Below are positions 1-8,800 of a stretch of DNA of 64,000 nucleotides, in pieces. Position numbers and translations under genes: made by a program. This stretch comes from Paenibacillus validus NBRC 15382 (GTDB lineage Bacteria; Bacillota; Bacilli; Paenibacillales; NBRC-103111): assembly GCF_004000985.1 (NCBI RefSeq), contig NZ_BIMH01000008.1:105389-169388 (forward strand), read 5' to 3'. Position 1 is the stretch's first letter. Each line of letters opens with the position of its first letter. The notes under the pieces are model-generated. The model worked only from the letters and a program-made list of their open reading frames with translations, searched no databases and was not told where the DNA came from.

Positions 1-2
1 AA

Positions 3-296
3 TTTTCGATGATGAAAAAAACCGCGTTTTTCGTAAATACGGCCCGGGGAGCGCTTGTCGATGAGAAGGCGCTTCACCGTGCGTTGCAAACGCGATCTAT
101 AGCAGGCGCGGCCATTGACGTATATGAGCAGGAGCCGGTGTCGGCGGATAATCCGTTATTTCAACTCGACAACCTGATTTCGACGCCGCATACGGCAGCC
201 GAAACGGTTGAAACGTACCGCCGGGTAGGACTGGTTACGGCGCAAGCGCTGCTTGATGTGTTCGCGGGTAAAGAACCGGCGAATTTGCTTCGCTAG
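3..296 (+). CDS. D-isomer-specific 2-hydroxyacid dehydrogenase, C-terminal fragment
   Basis: The reading frame is open to the left edge of the window, so the gene starts upstream and only about the last 98 residues are present. The visible part is the end of the NAD-binding domain of the family that reduces 2-keto acids to D-2-hydroxyacids (phosphoglycerate, glyoxylate or lactate dehydrogenase types). It shows the conserved NTARG segment, the DVYEQEP segment and the PHTAAET segment carrying the catalytic histidine. The substrate cannot be told from this fragment. The next gene on the same strand, 62 bases downstream, encodes a LarA-like isomerase. That fits a small hydroxyacid-metabolism unit, but this is inference. 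Confidence 0.9.
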   Translation, partial: FSMMKKTAFFVNTARGALVDEKALHRALQTRSIAGAAIDVYEQEPVSADNPLFQLDNLISTPHTAAETVETYRRVGLVTAQALLDVFAGKEPANLLR

Positions 297-358
297 CCGG
301 GGCGCAGCTTTGTCATGCACAGGCTGAAAGCGATCAAGATTCGGGAGGAGTCCGCTTT

Positions 359-1690
359 ATGAATGGTGCGTCGGACGGCCGGGGCGAAGGGATACACTTG
401 AACTTGGGGCGCGTGAATCTTGCGGCGATGGAGCCTGTCCGGCTGCCTCGGATGGTTCCGGTCAGACAGCGGTTCGATGCGAGGCGCATCGATCCGGAGG
501 ACATGGAAGCAATCATCGGCGGTCAGTTCCGGAGAGAAGACGTTCGCGGTAAAATTACGCCCGGCATGCGAATTGCCGTAGGCGTCGGGAGCCGGGGGAT
601 CGAGAATCTCGCGCTCATTGTCCGCGCAGTCGTTCAGGAACTGAAGAAGCTGGGCGCGGTGCCTTTCATCGTTCCGGCCATGGGCAGTCATGGCGGAGGA
701 AGAGCGGAAGGCCAGGAGCGGCTGCTCGCCGGGTATGGCATTCACGAAGAGAATGTGGGGGCGCCGGTCCGGGCCTCGATGGATACCGTCTATCTGGGCA
801 CCGTGCTTGACGGTGTGGAGGTTCACTTCGATCGAATCGCTTACGAGCAGGCGGACGGTATTATCGTCGTTGCGCGGATTAAGCCCCATACCGACTTTAA
901 GGGCCCGATCGAAAGCGGCATTCTCAAGATGCTCGGCATCGGCCTTGGCAAACATAAAGGGGCCAGCTATTTGCACAAATTCGGCATGGAACGCTTCGGC
1001 ACCCTTCTGCCGGCTGTCGGAGCGCTGATGATGGAGCGGACGCCCATTCTTGGCGGCGTGGGCATCGTCGAAGATGCGTACCATGAAACGGCGCATATTG
1101 AATTTGTGCCGAAGGAGCAGCTTCCGCACCGGGAAGAACAATTGCTCGCCGAGGCGAAACGGTTGATGCCCCGCTTGTGGCTGAATGACATCGATGTTCT
1201 GATCGTCGATGAAATCGGGAAAAACATCAGCGGCAGCGGCATGGACCCCAATATTATCGGGCGCTCCGGCGCGAGCAGGACGTTCGGGGAAGGCCCGGCG
1301 ATCCGGAAAATTGTAGTCGGAGGCTTAACGGAGGAAACGAAAGGAAGCGCGGTCGGCATCGGCCTGGCCGATTTTACAACACGCCGGGTTGTGGAGCAAA
1401 TCGACTTTGCGACCATGTATACTAACGTGATTACCGCGATGGAAATAGGCGGAGGGAAGCTGCCCCTCGTTCTTCACAATGATGAAGAGGCCATATCCGT
1501 AGCCGTCTGCACGGCGGGAAGAAGAGAATACGATCAGGTGAAGGTCGTCAGGATCAAGCATACGCTGGCCTTGGAGGACATTCTCGTCTCGGAGAACTTG
1601 CTTCCGGAGGTAGAAGCTCATCCGATGATGGAAGCGACCGGCGCCGCCCGGGAATGGAAGTTTGATGCGACCGGGCATTTGATCGGGTAG
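359..1690 (+). CDS. LarA-like nickel-pincer-cofactor-dependent isomerase (lactate racemase domain, DUF2088)
   Basis: This 443-residue protein belongs to the lactate racemase superfamily, whose members bind a nickel-pincer nucleotide and racemise or epimerise 2-hydroxyacids. The sequence shows the GSHGG motif in the N-terminal half and PHTDFKGP in the middle; in LarA these regions supply histidine and lysine residues that act on substrate and cofactor. The family contains many subgroups with different substrates, so lactate itself is not claimed. The start is supported by GGGAGGAG just upstream of the ATG. The cofactor-synthesis genes larB, larC and larE are not in this window. The upstream D-2-hydroxyacid dehydrogenase suggests the pair handles both stereoisomers of one hydroxyacid. 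Confidence 0.85.
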   Translation: MNGASDGRGEGIHLNLGRVNLAAMEPVRLPRMVPVRQRFDARRIDPEDMEAIIGGQFRREDVRGKITPGMRIAVGVGSRGIENLALIVRAVVQELKKLGAVPFIVPAMGSHGGGRAEGQERLLAGYGIHEENVGAPVRASMDTVYLGTVLDGVEVHFDRIAYEQADGIIVVARIKPHTDFKGPIESGILKMLGIGLGKHKGASYLHKFGMERFGTLLPAVGALMMERTPILGGVGIVEDAYHETAHIEFVPKEQLPHREEQLLAEAKRLMPRLWLNDIDVLIVDEIGKNISGSGMDPNIIGRSGASRTFGEGPAIRKIVVGGLTEETKGSAVGIGLADFTTRRVVEQIDFATMYTNVITAMEIGGGKLPLVLHNDEEAISVAVCTAGRREYDQVKVVRIKHTLALEDILVSENLLPEVEAHPMMEATGAAREWKFDATGHLIG

Positions 1691-1723
1691 TCCGCTTCGA
1701 TTTAACACAAAATCATTCATTTA

Positions 1724-1757
1724 ACGTCACTCCTGGATGGAGCGGCGTTTTTTTATG
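1724..1757 (+). terminator. Rho-independent terminator after the LarA-like gene
   Basis: A short imperfect GC-rich hairpin (CGTCACTCC against GGAGCGGCG, with wobble pairs) is followed by a run of seven T residues. It lies about 35 bases after the stop codon and would end the dehydrogenase/isomerase transcript. Confidence 0.65.
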
Positions 1758-2039
1758 ATCCGTCCACTTGCGTATCCATCGCATCTTAGTCCTTCGTTCG
1801 CGGAAGTTTTCCATATCCGTCGTTTCCGGTACGTCCGGCGGGAGTCGGTCGTTTGCGTTCCCGGGGGCAAGAAAACGGCCCGCACGCGGCGGGCCTAAAG
1901 CTTACTATATGAAAAAAGGGGGGTTAACTAAATCATAACCTATGAATGTTAAGAGAATATCATCGCTATATTTCAAATGCGTTACATTTCTGCCGCGTGT
2001 GCGGTTCTCGGGAGAGGAAACAAATAGGGACAAGGGCCG
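1758..2039. other. Intergenic region without a recognised gene
   Basis: No convincing coding sequence was found between the terminator and the thioesterase promoter. A perfect short hairpin (GGCCCGC, loop, GCGGGCC) lies at 1877-1895. Its minus-strand side is followed by GTTTTC, so it could stop antisense transcription. Otherwise nothing is recognised here. Confidence 0.5.
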
Positions 2040-2068
2040 TTGACATACGGACAACGGTCCGGTATGCT
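2040..2068 (+). promoter_or_regulatory. Sigma-A-type promoter with an embedded inverted repeat, upstream of the thioesterase gene
   Basis: A perfect -35 box TTGACA (2040-2045) is followed after 17 bases by TATGCT (2063-2068). The spacer and flanks hold an inverted repeat, CATACGGAC then AACG then GTCCGGTATG, with one extra base in the right arm. An operator inside the promoter implies repression by an unknown dimeric regulator. The coding start lies about 90 bases downstream. Confidence 0.6.
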
Positions 2069-2157
2069 TCGGAAAGCTTGCTGCAGGCAGGCGAGTAAAC
2101 CGAGGCGGCCGAATCGAAGGCATTCGGGGCTTCCTGACGAAAGGGAACGGATCGAAG

Positions 2158-2916
2158 ATGGAGAAGCGCGCTGTGTACACGAACACGTACCGTATTGCTT
2201 TGGGTGATGTCGATTTTCTAAAAAGCATGAAGCTGAGCGCCGTATTCAACGCTTTTCAAGAGATCGCAAGCAGACATGCGGATCATCTCGGCTTGAGTAT
2301 TCAGGCTGTCGAGCTCAAGCGGAATGCGGCGTGGATATTAACCCGCATCCTCGTCGAGCTGCTGCGCCGCCCCCGGTGGAATGAAGAGATTCGAATCGAG
2401 ACCTGGCCGCAGCCGCCGAAGAAATATGAGTTCGAGCGGGATTATGCGGTCATGGACAACGAGGGGAACGTCCTGCTGAGGGCGGTTTCCACCTGGGTCC
2501 TGCTGGACATCGACAAGAGGGAGCTCTTGAAGTCCGACTCGGTGGCGATCGATCTCCCGGCGTTCGAGACGAAGAGAGCCATCCTGTGCAAACTCGGCAA
2601 AATCAAGCCGTCCGGTACGCCGGAGCCGGTTTACAAGCGGGTGATCGGCATCAGCGACATCGACGTTAACGGCCACCTGAACAACTCCAAGTATGTCGAT
2701 TTCATCGTCGATTGTTTTTCCATCGAGCAATATCGAAGCTGCCGGGTGAAGTCGATCCAGGTCAACTATGTCCAGGAAGCGCTGCCCGGCGATACGATAT
2801 CGTTCTTCCGCGACGCATCCGCGCTGGCGGAAGCGGGCCTGATTTATATCGAGGGGCGGAGCGAGCAGGACGGGCGCACGATTTTTACGTCCGAGCTGGA
2901 AGTCGAGGCGCTGTAA
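2158..2916 (+). CDS. Acyl-ACP thioesterase (FatA/FatB-like)
   Basis: This 252-residue protein has the double hotdog layout of bacterial acyl-ACP thioesterases, which hydrolyse acyl-acyl carrier protein to release free fatty acids. The first hotdog opens with a helix region (VDFLKSMKLSAVFNAFQEIA). The second carries the signature DVNGHLNNSKYVDF, with the Asn/His cluster used in catalysis. Length matches the bacterial family, which lacks the plant transit peptide. It is transcribed alone from the promoter at 2040. Its last 32 bases overlap the 3' end of the convergent gene on the minus strand, so there is no room for a separate terminator. Chain-length preference cannot be read. Confidence 0.88.
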   Translation: MEKRAVYTNTYRIALGDVDFLKSMKLSAVFNAFQEIASRHADHLGLSIQAVELKRNAAWILTRILVELLRRPRWNEEIRIETWPQPPKKYEFERDYAVMDNEGNVLLRAVSTWVLLDIDKRELLKSDSVAIDLPAFETKRAILCKLGKIKPSGTPEPVYKRVIGISDIDVNGHLNNSKYVDFIVDCFSIEQYRSCRVKSIQVNYVQEALPGDTISFFRDASALAEAGLIYIEGRSEQDGRTIFTSELEVEAL

Positions 2917-5449
2917 GGAGAGTCAACACCGGCGCGAGGAACGGATCGGCAATCGTCGTTCCGGTTTCCGCTGTGCCTCCCGATCCGGCTTCCGTTCCTT
3001 CCCACGTTCCTGCCCCCGTGCCGCTCCCCCGAACGGCTTGCGCGATCGCTTCGCGCCACGCGACGACCTCGGCCTCGGACACCGAGGCCAGCCAAATATG
3101 CCGCCGCCCGCCGCTGGACTCCGCACGCTTCGCCGCAAGCAGGAAGGCGGCCCAGCTCTCCTCCCGCCGGGGATCGACGATTTCGGCGATGGCGAGCTTG
3201 TGCAGGAAGGCGGCGCGTTTGGCGGCTTCCAGGAAAGCGCCCGATCCGACCAGATGCAGGGCGGCTGCCCCTTGCTCCTTCGCCGCCAGACACATCCGGA
3301 GCAGCAAGCCTTGATAGCCTGTCGCGTCCTGCTGCCGGAGGTGATGAAGGTACAGCTCATACGGATGCCGCCGCGTCAGCGTGCCCTGAGGCCAGTATAC
3401 GTTAACGACCGACGGGTCATAGCTCCCGTGATCGAGGAAATGCAGGCGTCCGTGCTCGAACCAGCGCTCGTCCACCGGCTCACATATGCGCGTGTACGTT
3501 CCGAAATGGTTATCCTGATGCCGGAGATTGCCGAGCAGCGAGGCTTCTTGGGGCGTCGGCATGTCAATCAGCCGATGCAGCGGTTTGAAGGATTCGCGGG
3601 CGCCCAGCGCCGGGCGGCAATCCGGGCGTTCCGCTTTCCACGCGTAATAATAACGTTGAAACGCCAGAGCCCCCTCCTGAAAAGCGCGCTTATAGGCGAG
3701 CTCCTCCCCGCTAAGCAATACGTGCGCCAACTGCGGCTGTACACGGCCCTGCTCGTCCCTCGCGTATCCCGTCGTCGAGCCGAAGGCGCCCATCATCAAT
3801 TCTTCGAGAAAGGCGGGACTGCGCACCAGCGCTTTGCCGAGCTCCTCATTCTCGCCCGAGCTGCCGAGGAACGAACGAATATCGATTCCCTCCAGTAGCA
3901 GGTCGCCGATTCCGGCGCCGCCGACGGCAAGCAGATGAATCGTCGGCGGATCTTCCCCGGCCCGCGATGCCGCGCCTTCCGATTGCTCCGGATGTTCCGG
4001 ACGAACGCGACCGTATTTCAACGCGGCGTGCAGCGACTTTTTGATGTTGCCGTGAAAGCCGATATCCAACGTCACCATACGCTCCGGCGTTTCGCAGGTC
4101 TGCTTCAAGTAATCGCACAACAGCTGCCGGTGGTGCGCGATGGCGGCGTCGATTTTCGCGCGTGTTCGCGCATCGAGCAGAAACCGCCGCAGCTTCTCAA
4201 GCAGCGTGCCGGCCTGCTCATCCTTCATCGTGCGGCATTCCTGCAGCGAGAGGCCCAGCGCTTCCCCGAATGCGTGCGCCTCCTCGGCCTGGCCGAGCTT
4301 CTGCAGCAATTCGCCGACCTTCGCGTCGCCGGAACGGAACAAGCGTTCAAGCTCGGCTTCGTCGAAGCGCCTGAGCGAAGCCAAGTACGTCGCTTGGCGC
4401 GATACGTAAAGCGGCACAACGCGCAGCGGAATGCCGCGCGAACGAGCAGCCTGCTCCAGCATAGGTGTGAGCAGCACCCCTTCGCGCATCAGCGGATGCA
4501 CTTCCGTGCGGTTCTCCGCGATGCATACGTCAATCGCCCAGTCGCACAGCGCCGTCAAGAACGGACCGGCCATCCCCGCGCCGATCTCGTGAAAGGCTGC
4601 CGCCTCAGCAGCGGCAGGCGCCCCGGTCTCCGGCTGACGCTGACTGACCCCCGCCAGCTTGCGCAGCGATTTCAACGGCGGCAGCACGTCGCGATGCCGG
4701 ACCGCCTCCCAATGGTAAGCGCTGTCGAAGGACTCGGGCACGACCGCATAGTGAATGGCGCGAATGCGCTGCAGCGCAGCGCCTCGCACGTCCGCCCGCT
4801 CGTTGTCCCCGATATGTACAATCGCTTCGCGCGACAGGCCGGGGCACAGCTCCAGCAGCCGTTCGAACAAGCCGCCCGTCGACTTATTCCGGCGCTGCTC
4901 TCCTGAGACGAGCAGCACGTCGATCTCCGTGCGCTCCAGCCCCGCCGCCGCCAGCAGGTCCAGCAGCTGCTCCGAGGACAAGTACATGTCCGACAGGAGG
5001 GCGATCCGTTTGCCCGCAGCCTTGCAGCAACGCAGCAGGGAGGCCACGTTCGGGTTCAAATAACACGTCTCGGCCTCCGTGGCGAGTTCGATGCGCAGAA
5101 CCTCCTCCGGACGGCCGAGATGCGCCGGCATTTCGGCGTAGATGTCGCTCAATGTAATCTCGTCGTGGCCTTGCAGCCGCAGCTGCTTATCCCGGGCCCG
5201 GCGTTCGGCCGTTCCGCGCATCGAGCGGAATTCGTGCGGGCTGACGGACCGCTTCAACGAGCCGGACGAAACCGCGCGTTCGGCCGTTCTCCTGAAGACG
5301 TCGGTAGGATGGTCGCACGCCCGCAGCAGCAGCGTATCGAAGATATCCAGGCTGAGCATTTCTATTTTTTCGTACGTATCGTCTCTGGCCAGCGGCGCCA
5401 AATACCGGTCACCTTTCCATAAATCCAGGGAATGCAGCATACGGTTCAT
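2885..5449 (-). CDS. COG5610-like HAD hydrolase fused to further domains
   Basis: The 854-residue protein begins with a haloacid-dehalogenase domain: motif I reads LSLDIFDTLL (about residues 32-41), a lysine follows in RRNKSTGG, and motif IV reads HIGDNERADV. The middle part contains LMREGVL and a DIGFHGNI segment that recalls the conserved stretch of COG5610 proteins, often found with surface-polysaccharide glycosyltransferases. A C-terminal stretch beginning LHLVGSGAFLEAAKRA looks like a small Rossmann-type domain. The protein ends in a Gly/Thr-rich tail. The start at 5449 is chosen because TGGAGG lies nine bases upstream; an ATG at 5470 is in frame. No glycosyltransferase gene is adjacent, so the role is unknown. 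The gene overlaps the thioesterase gene tail-to-tail. Confidence 0.75.
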   Translation of the reverse strand: MNRMLHSLDLWKGDRYLAPLARDDTYEKIEMLSLDIFDTLLLRACDHPTDVFRRTAERAVSSGSLKRSVSPHEFRSMRGTAERRARDKQLRLQGHDEITLSDIYAEMPAHLGRPEEVLRIELATEAETCYLNPNVASLLRCCKAAGKRIALLSDMYLSSEQLLDLLAAAGLERTEIDVLLVSGEQRRNKSTGGLFERLLELCPGLSREAIVHIGDNERADVRGAALQRIRAIHYAVVPESFDSAYHWEAVRHRDVLPPLKSLRKLAGVSQRQPETGAPAAAEAAAFHEIGAGMAGPFLTALCDWAIDVCIAENRTEVHPLMREGVLLTPMLEQAARSRGIPLRVVPLYVSRQATYLASLRRFDEAELERLFRSGDAKVGELLQKLGQAEEAHAFGEALGLSLQECRTMKDEQAGTLLEKLRRFLLDARTRAKIDAAIAHHRQLLCDYLKQTCETPERMVTLDIGFHGNIKKSLHAALKYGRVRPEHPEQSEGAASRAGEDPPTIHLLAVGGAGIGDLLLEGIDIRSFLGSSGENEELGKALVRSPAFLEELMMGAFGSTTGYARDEQGRVQPQLAHVLLSGEELAYKRAFQEGALAFQRYYYAWKAERPDCRPALGARESFKPLHRLIDMPTPQEASLLGNLRHQDNHFGTYTRICEPVDERWFEHGRLHFLDHGSYDPSVVNVYWPQGTLTRRHPYELYLHHLRQQDATGYQGLLLRMCLAAKEQGAAALHLVGSGAFLEAAKRAAFLHKLAIAEIVDPRREESWAAFLLAAKRAESSGGRRHIWLASVSEAEVVAWREAIAQAVRGSGTGAGTWEGTEAGSGGTAETGTTIADPFLAPVLTLLTAPRLPART

Positions 5450-5855
5450 CCTTACAAGCCTCCAATTCATCGACCGGTTAAACCGGCAACCGACATCGGC
5501 TTACCCGATGGAACAGCTGCGGGAAGGTCGTGCTATATCCTTCGACGTTCGAGGCTGATTTCCTTGAAACCCGGAAGCGGCTTGTACCGTTCGCCATGGA
5601 GAGTTTCTTGCCGGAGGGCACACGTTTCATTTGTTTAACAATCATTTACAGTAACCATAACGTACATGAATATTTAAGCTGTTAAGCTATGCCCGTCATC
5701 CCCTTTCATCCTTAATCGGATTAAAGTTTGACGCAGTTAATGGTTTGGGCGATGGACGGAATGTCGTCATGGGCGGCACCGGGAAAAACTTTATATGCTT
5801 GGTCAATTCGGCCCGTTAATAGTTCGAAAGTCAATCCCTATCTCTCCTTTTATGG
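5450..5855. other. Divergent intergenic region, nothing recognised
   Basis: This stretch separates the minus-strand HAD gene from the plus-strand surface-protein gene and should hold the promoter of the former. It contains AT-rich segments and one short open frame without a convincing start. No riboswitch or RNA gene was recognised. Confidence 0.45.
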
Positions 5856-5868
5856 TATAATTATACTA
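5850..5868 (+). promoter_or_regulatory. Extended -10 promoter of the surface-protein gene
   Basis: TGGTATAAT at 5853-5861 is a perfect TATAAT preceded by the TGn extension. The -35 region is poor, which is tolerated by extended -10 promoters. It lies about 40 bases before the first start codon of the long gene. Confidence 0.55.
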
Positions 5869-5899
5869 CTATTTATCGATCCGAAGGGAGCAAGCTCGC

Positions 5900-8800
5900 A
5901 TGATTGGGGATGAGTTTCATTACATACGGCAGAGAGGAGAGCCGCGGATGCGGATGAGGTGGCTGCTGCCGTTCTTCTTCGCGCTGCTGTTGATTTTGCC
6001 GATGGCCGTGTCCGATAAATCCGCGGCTGCTTCGATTTCCGGCGGAACGGGTACGGATTTGCCGATCGCAGCGCACGAGCAGAATGATGTCACGCTGCTG
6101 CCGACAGCCGGATTAACCAACCCGGGAGCGGGCACGTATGCCTTCAAGGTAAACAGGCAATTGGAACCCGTCAGCATCGTGGAAAATCCGTCTTTGACCG
6201 GATTAATCGTCGGAACCGAAGATCTGACTTCTCGTCTCAATGCTTTCGATCCGCATTTTGAATTCGATGTAGACGTCCCGTACGGTCAGGAGAGCATCGA
6301 CATTACCGCATATAGCATGTTGCAGTCGACCATCACTTTGCATTTAGGTACGGAAACGATGGAACCGGGCATCCCTTACCATTTGTCGTTGACAAGCGGA
6401 TCCAACACATTCGTCATCACGACGACTTCGAATGACGGCAACCTGCATGTGTCCTATACGATCCGGGTACACCGTGCTGCTCCGAGCGCTGTTGATCATT
6501 TGAGCGTAACGGCGTCGCCGGAAACTGCAAGGGTGTATAACGAGACCGAATGGAGCCTTTCCTTTACGCCTACGGAGCCATTGACGCACGAAGATAAGAT
6601 TTATTTGGCCCTGACGCCAGGGTTTACTTTCAATTTCAAAGAAAACAACAGGATTTATTGGAGCGGCCTCCCTGCGGTGACGGTGAACGACATTCCTGCC
6701 AGCGCCGTCATCCTTACGACAAACACTTCGAACGAGGACGTTCTGGAAATTTGGCTCGGTGAGATGCCTGCTTCTTCGACGGCTAACGTTGTCTTGAAGC
6801 AAGGAGCTCTTCGTAACCCGCCGACGATGGGCAGCGTTCAATTTCAAGTGACGACGAGCAAGGACACGACTCCGGCTGTCGCTTACGGTACGATAGCGCC
6901 AAGCTCGTTAAACGTGGCAGCCTCCAATCTGACGGCAAGTGCGCAGAACGTCGCCTATAGGTTGACCTATACGGCGAGAAGCGAAATCAGCGAGCATAAC
7001 CGGATTTATTTGAAAGTGCCGTTCCATATAAGCAACGAGGCGGCCGAAACGGTCCGGTTAAATGATACGGCGCTGCAGCACATCGGATCGGATGGGAACG
7101 GCGTGTACTATTTAACGCCTGCGAAGGATCAGATCATTGCAGCCGACAGCCCGGTATCGCTGGAATTTAGCCCCGCGGCGGGCATTGCCAACAGCTGGCA
7201 AAGCGCAGAGCCTTTGCTGATTGGGGTAAGCACCGATGATCAAAAACAGGTTTTGGACTATTTCCCCGTTATCTATGAGATGGACGAAACGAAACCGACC
7301 GGCGGCTTTACGGTGAATGGCGGAGCGGCCAAGACGTTCTCCCGCCGGGTAACCTTGGATTTGAGCGCAACGGATGGAACGGGGTCCGGCGTGTCCGGCG
7401 TCATCGTATCGGAGGATCCCGAATTTGAGCATACGGCTAATTACCCGTATGTGCCTCAGATTGATTATTTGCTCAGAGGGAGTGATCCGGTTCACACCCT
7501 TTATCTGAAATTTTCGGACTGGGCGGGGAACGAAAGCGACCCTTATACGGCAACTATCCAGTACAGCAGCGAATTGAACTTGTCTTCGTTGGCTGTGGAC
7601 GGCGGTTACGCTGTTTTTCCCGAAGTTTCGGATGAGGCTCAGCATTACTATATCCAGGTGCCGAACGATGTAAGCACCCTAAGTTTGACGCCCGAGACGA
7701 ACGATCCAGACGCCGTTCTCTCGGTATCGCCCGATGTGCTGGATGCGAACGGTCGAATTACGCTGCCTTCGCTGAGGCCGGGCTCGAACGAAATCACGAT
7801 TACGGTTTCCAAGGGTGCCGATCACAACGTATACGGACTGACGGTTTTCCGTGAATCGTCTCCGCTGATCGGCATCAACAATGGAGATATCGTGTCTCTA
7901 GGCTCCAAAGAATGGATCGTCGTCGATAAAGACCGCCGCGAGCTTTTGTTGAAAGAGGTCGATACGGGCTGCCCTGACTCGACGGACAATGACGGTACTT
8001 GCCATTGGGGCGTCAGCGGTTCTTCATGGTACTTTGAGGGCGCAGAAGCGGATGGTTATGTGTTCCGGCCCGAGCAGCCGGGGAGTATCGCCCATTATTT
8101 GAACCACATGTTCTGGGGGGAGCTGGGTGCCGATCAGAGCCTGGTTCAGCGTCATCCTTTCGATCAAACCCTGTATTTGCTAAATTACGAAGCTCCGCTT
8201 GCCGACATGACGAGAAGCTCGTTCGAAAGTAAGGTTGTAGCGAATGTAGGCCTGCTGGGGGTTGACCGGTATGAAGCGCTCAAGGCGGAGCTGTCCGCTT
8301 ACGAATCGGAGTTCACGTATTTTCTGATGAATCCGATTCGGGCGGAGTCCGAAAATGCTCATTTCATATTGGCCGTAGATTCATTGGGCCATGTACGCTA
8401 CTCGGACGCCCCGTCCGCGGTTCGTCCGGTTGTGTATTTGAAGCCGAGTGTTAGCAAGACGACCGGCAGCGGCGTTGCCGGCGATCCTTACCTGCTGGCC
8501 GAAGTGGCGGGCAACGCGGATATCGCCAAGGTTCGGGTAGGGGAAAACGACTTCGAATACGATGCAAGCACGACGCCCCCGGCTTGGTCGGCAGAGGTGG
8601 AGGCGGAAAGCGTCATGCTGTCGGTTATCATGAGCGACAGCAGCAGCTCGTTTAGGGTCCACGATACATCGCCGGCTGCTTTGAGTTATACGGTGAACGA
8701 TAACACGATTACGATCGATCCGCTTCCGAAGGGCGTTTCGACGCTTCATCTGACAACAACGGCGACGGACGGTACGACCAGGCACTATGACGTTCGCATC

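Noticed and set aside
1877..1895. GC-rich perfect hairpin in the gap before the thioesterase gene
   Set aside because: It could be a terminator for antisense transcription only; no gene on that strand would use it.
3935..4906. 323-codon plus-strand frame inside the HAD/COG5610-like gene
   Set aside because: Shadow frame with Arg/Gln-rich translation; the minus strand shows real motifs.
5728..5913. 61-codon frame upstream of the surface-protein gene
   Set aside because: It runs through the likely promoter and into the surface-protein start, with no ribosome site.
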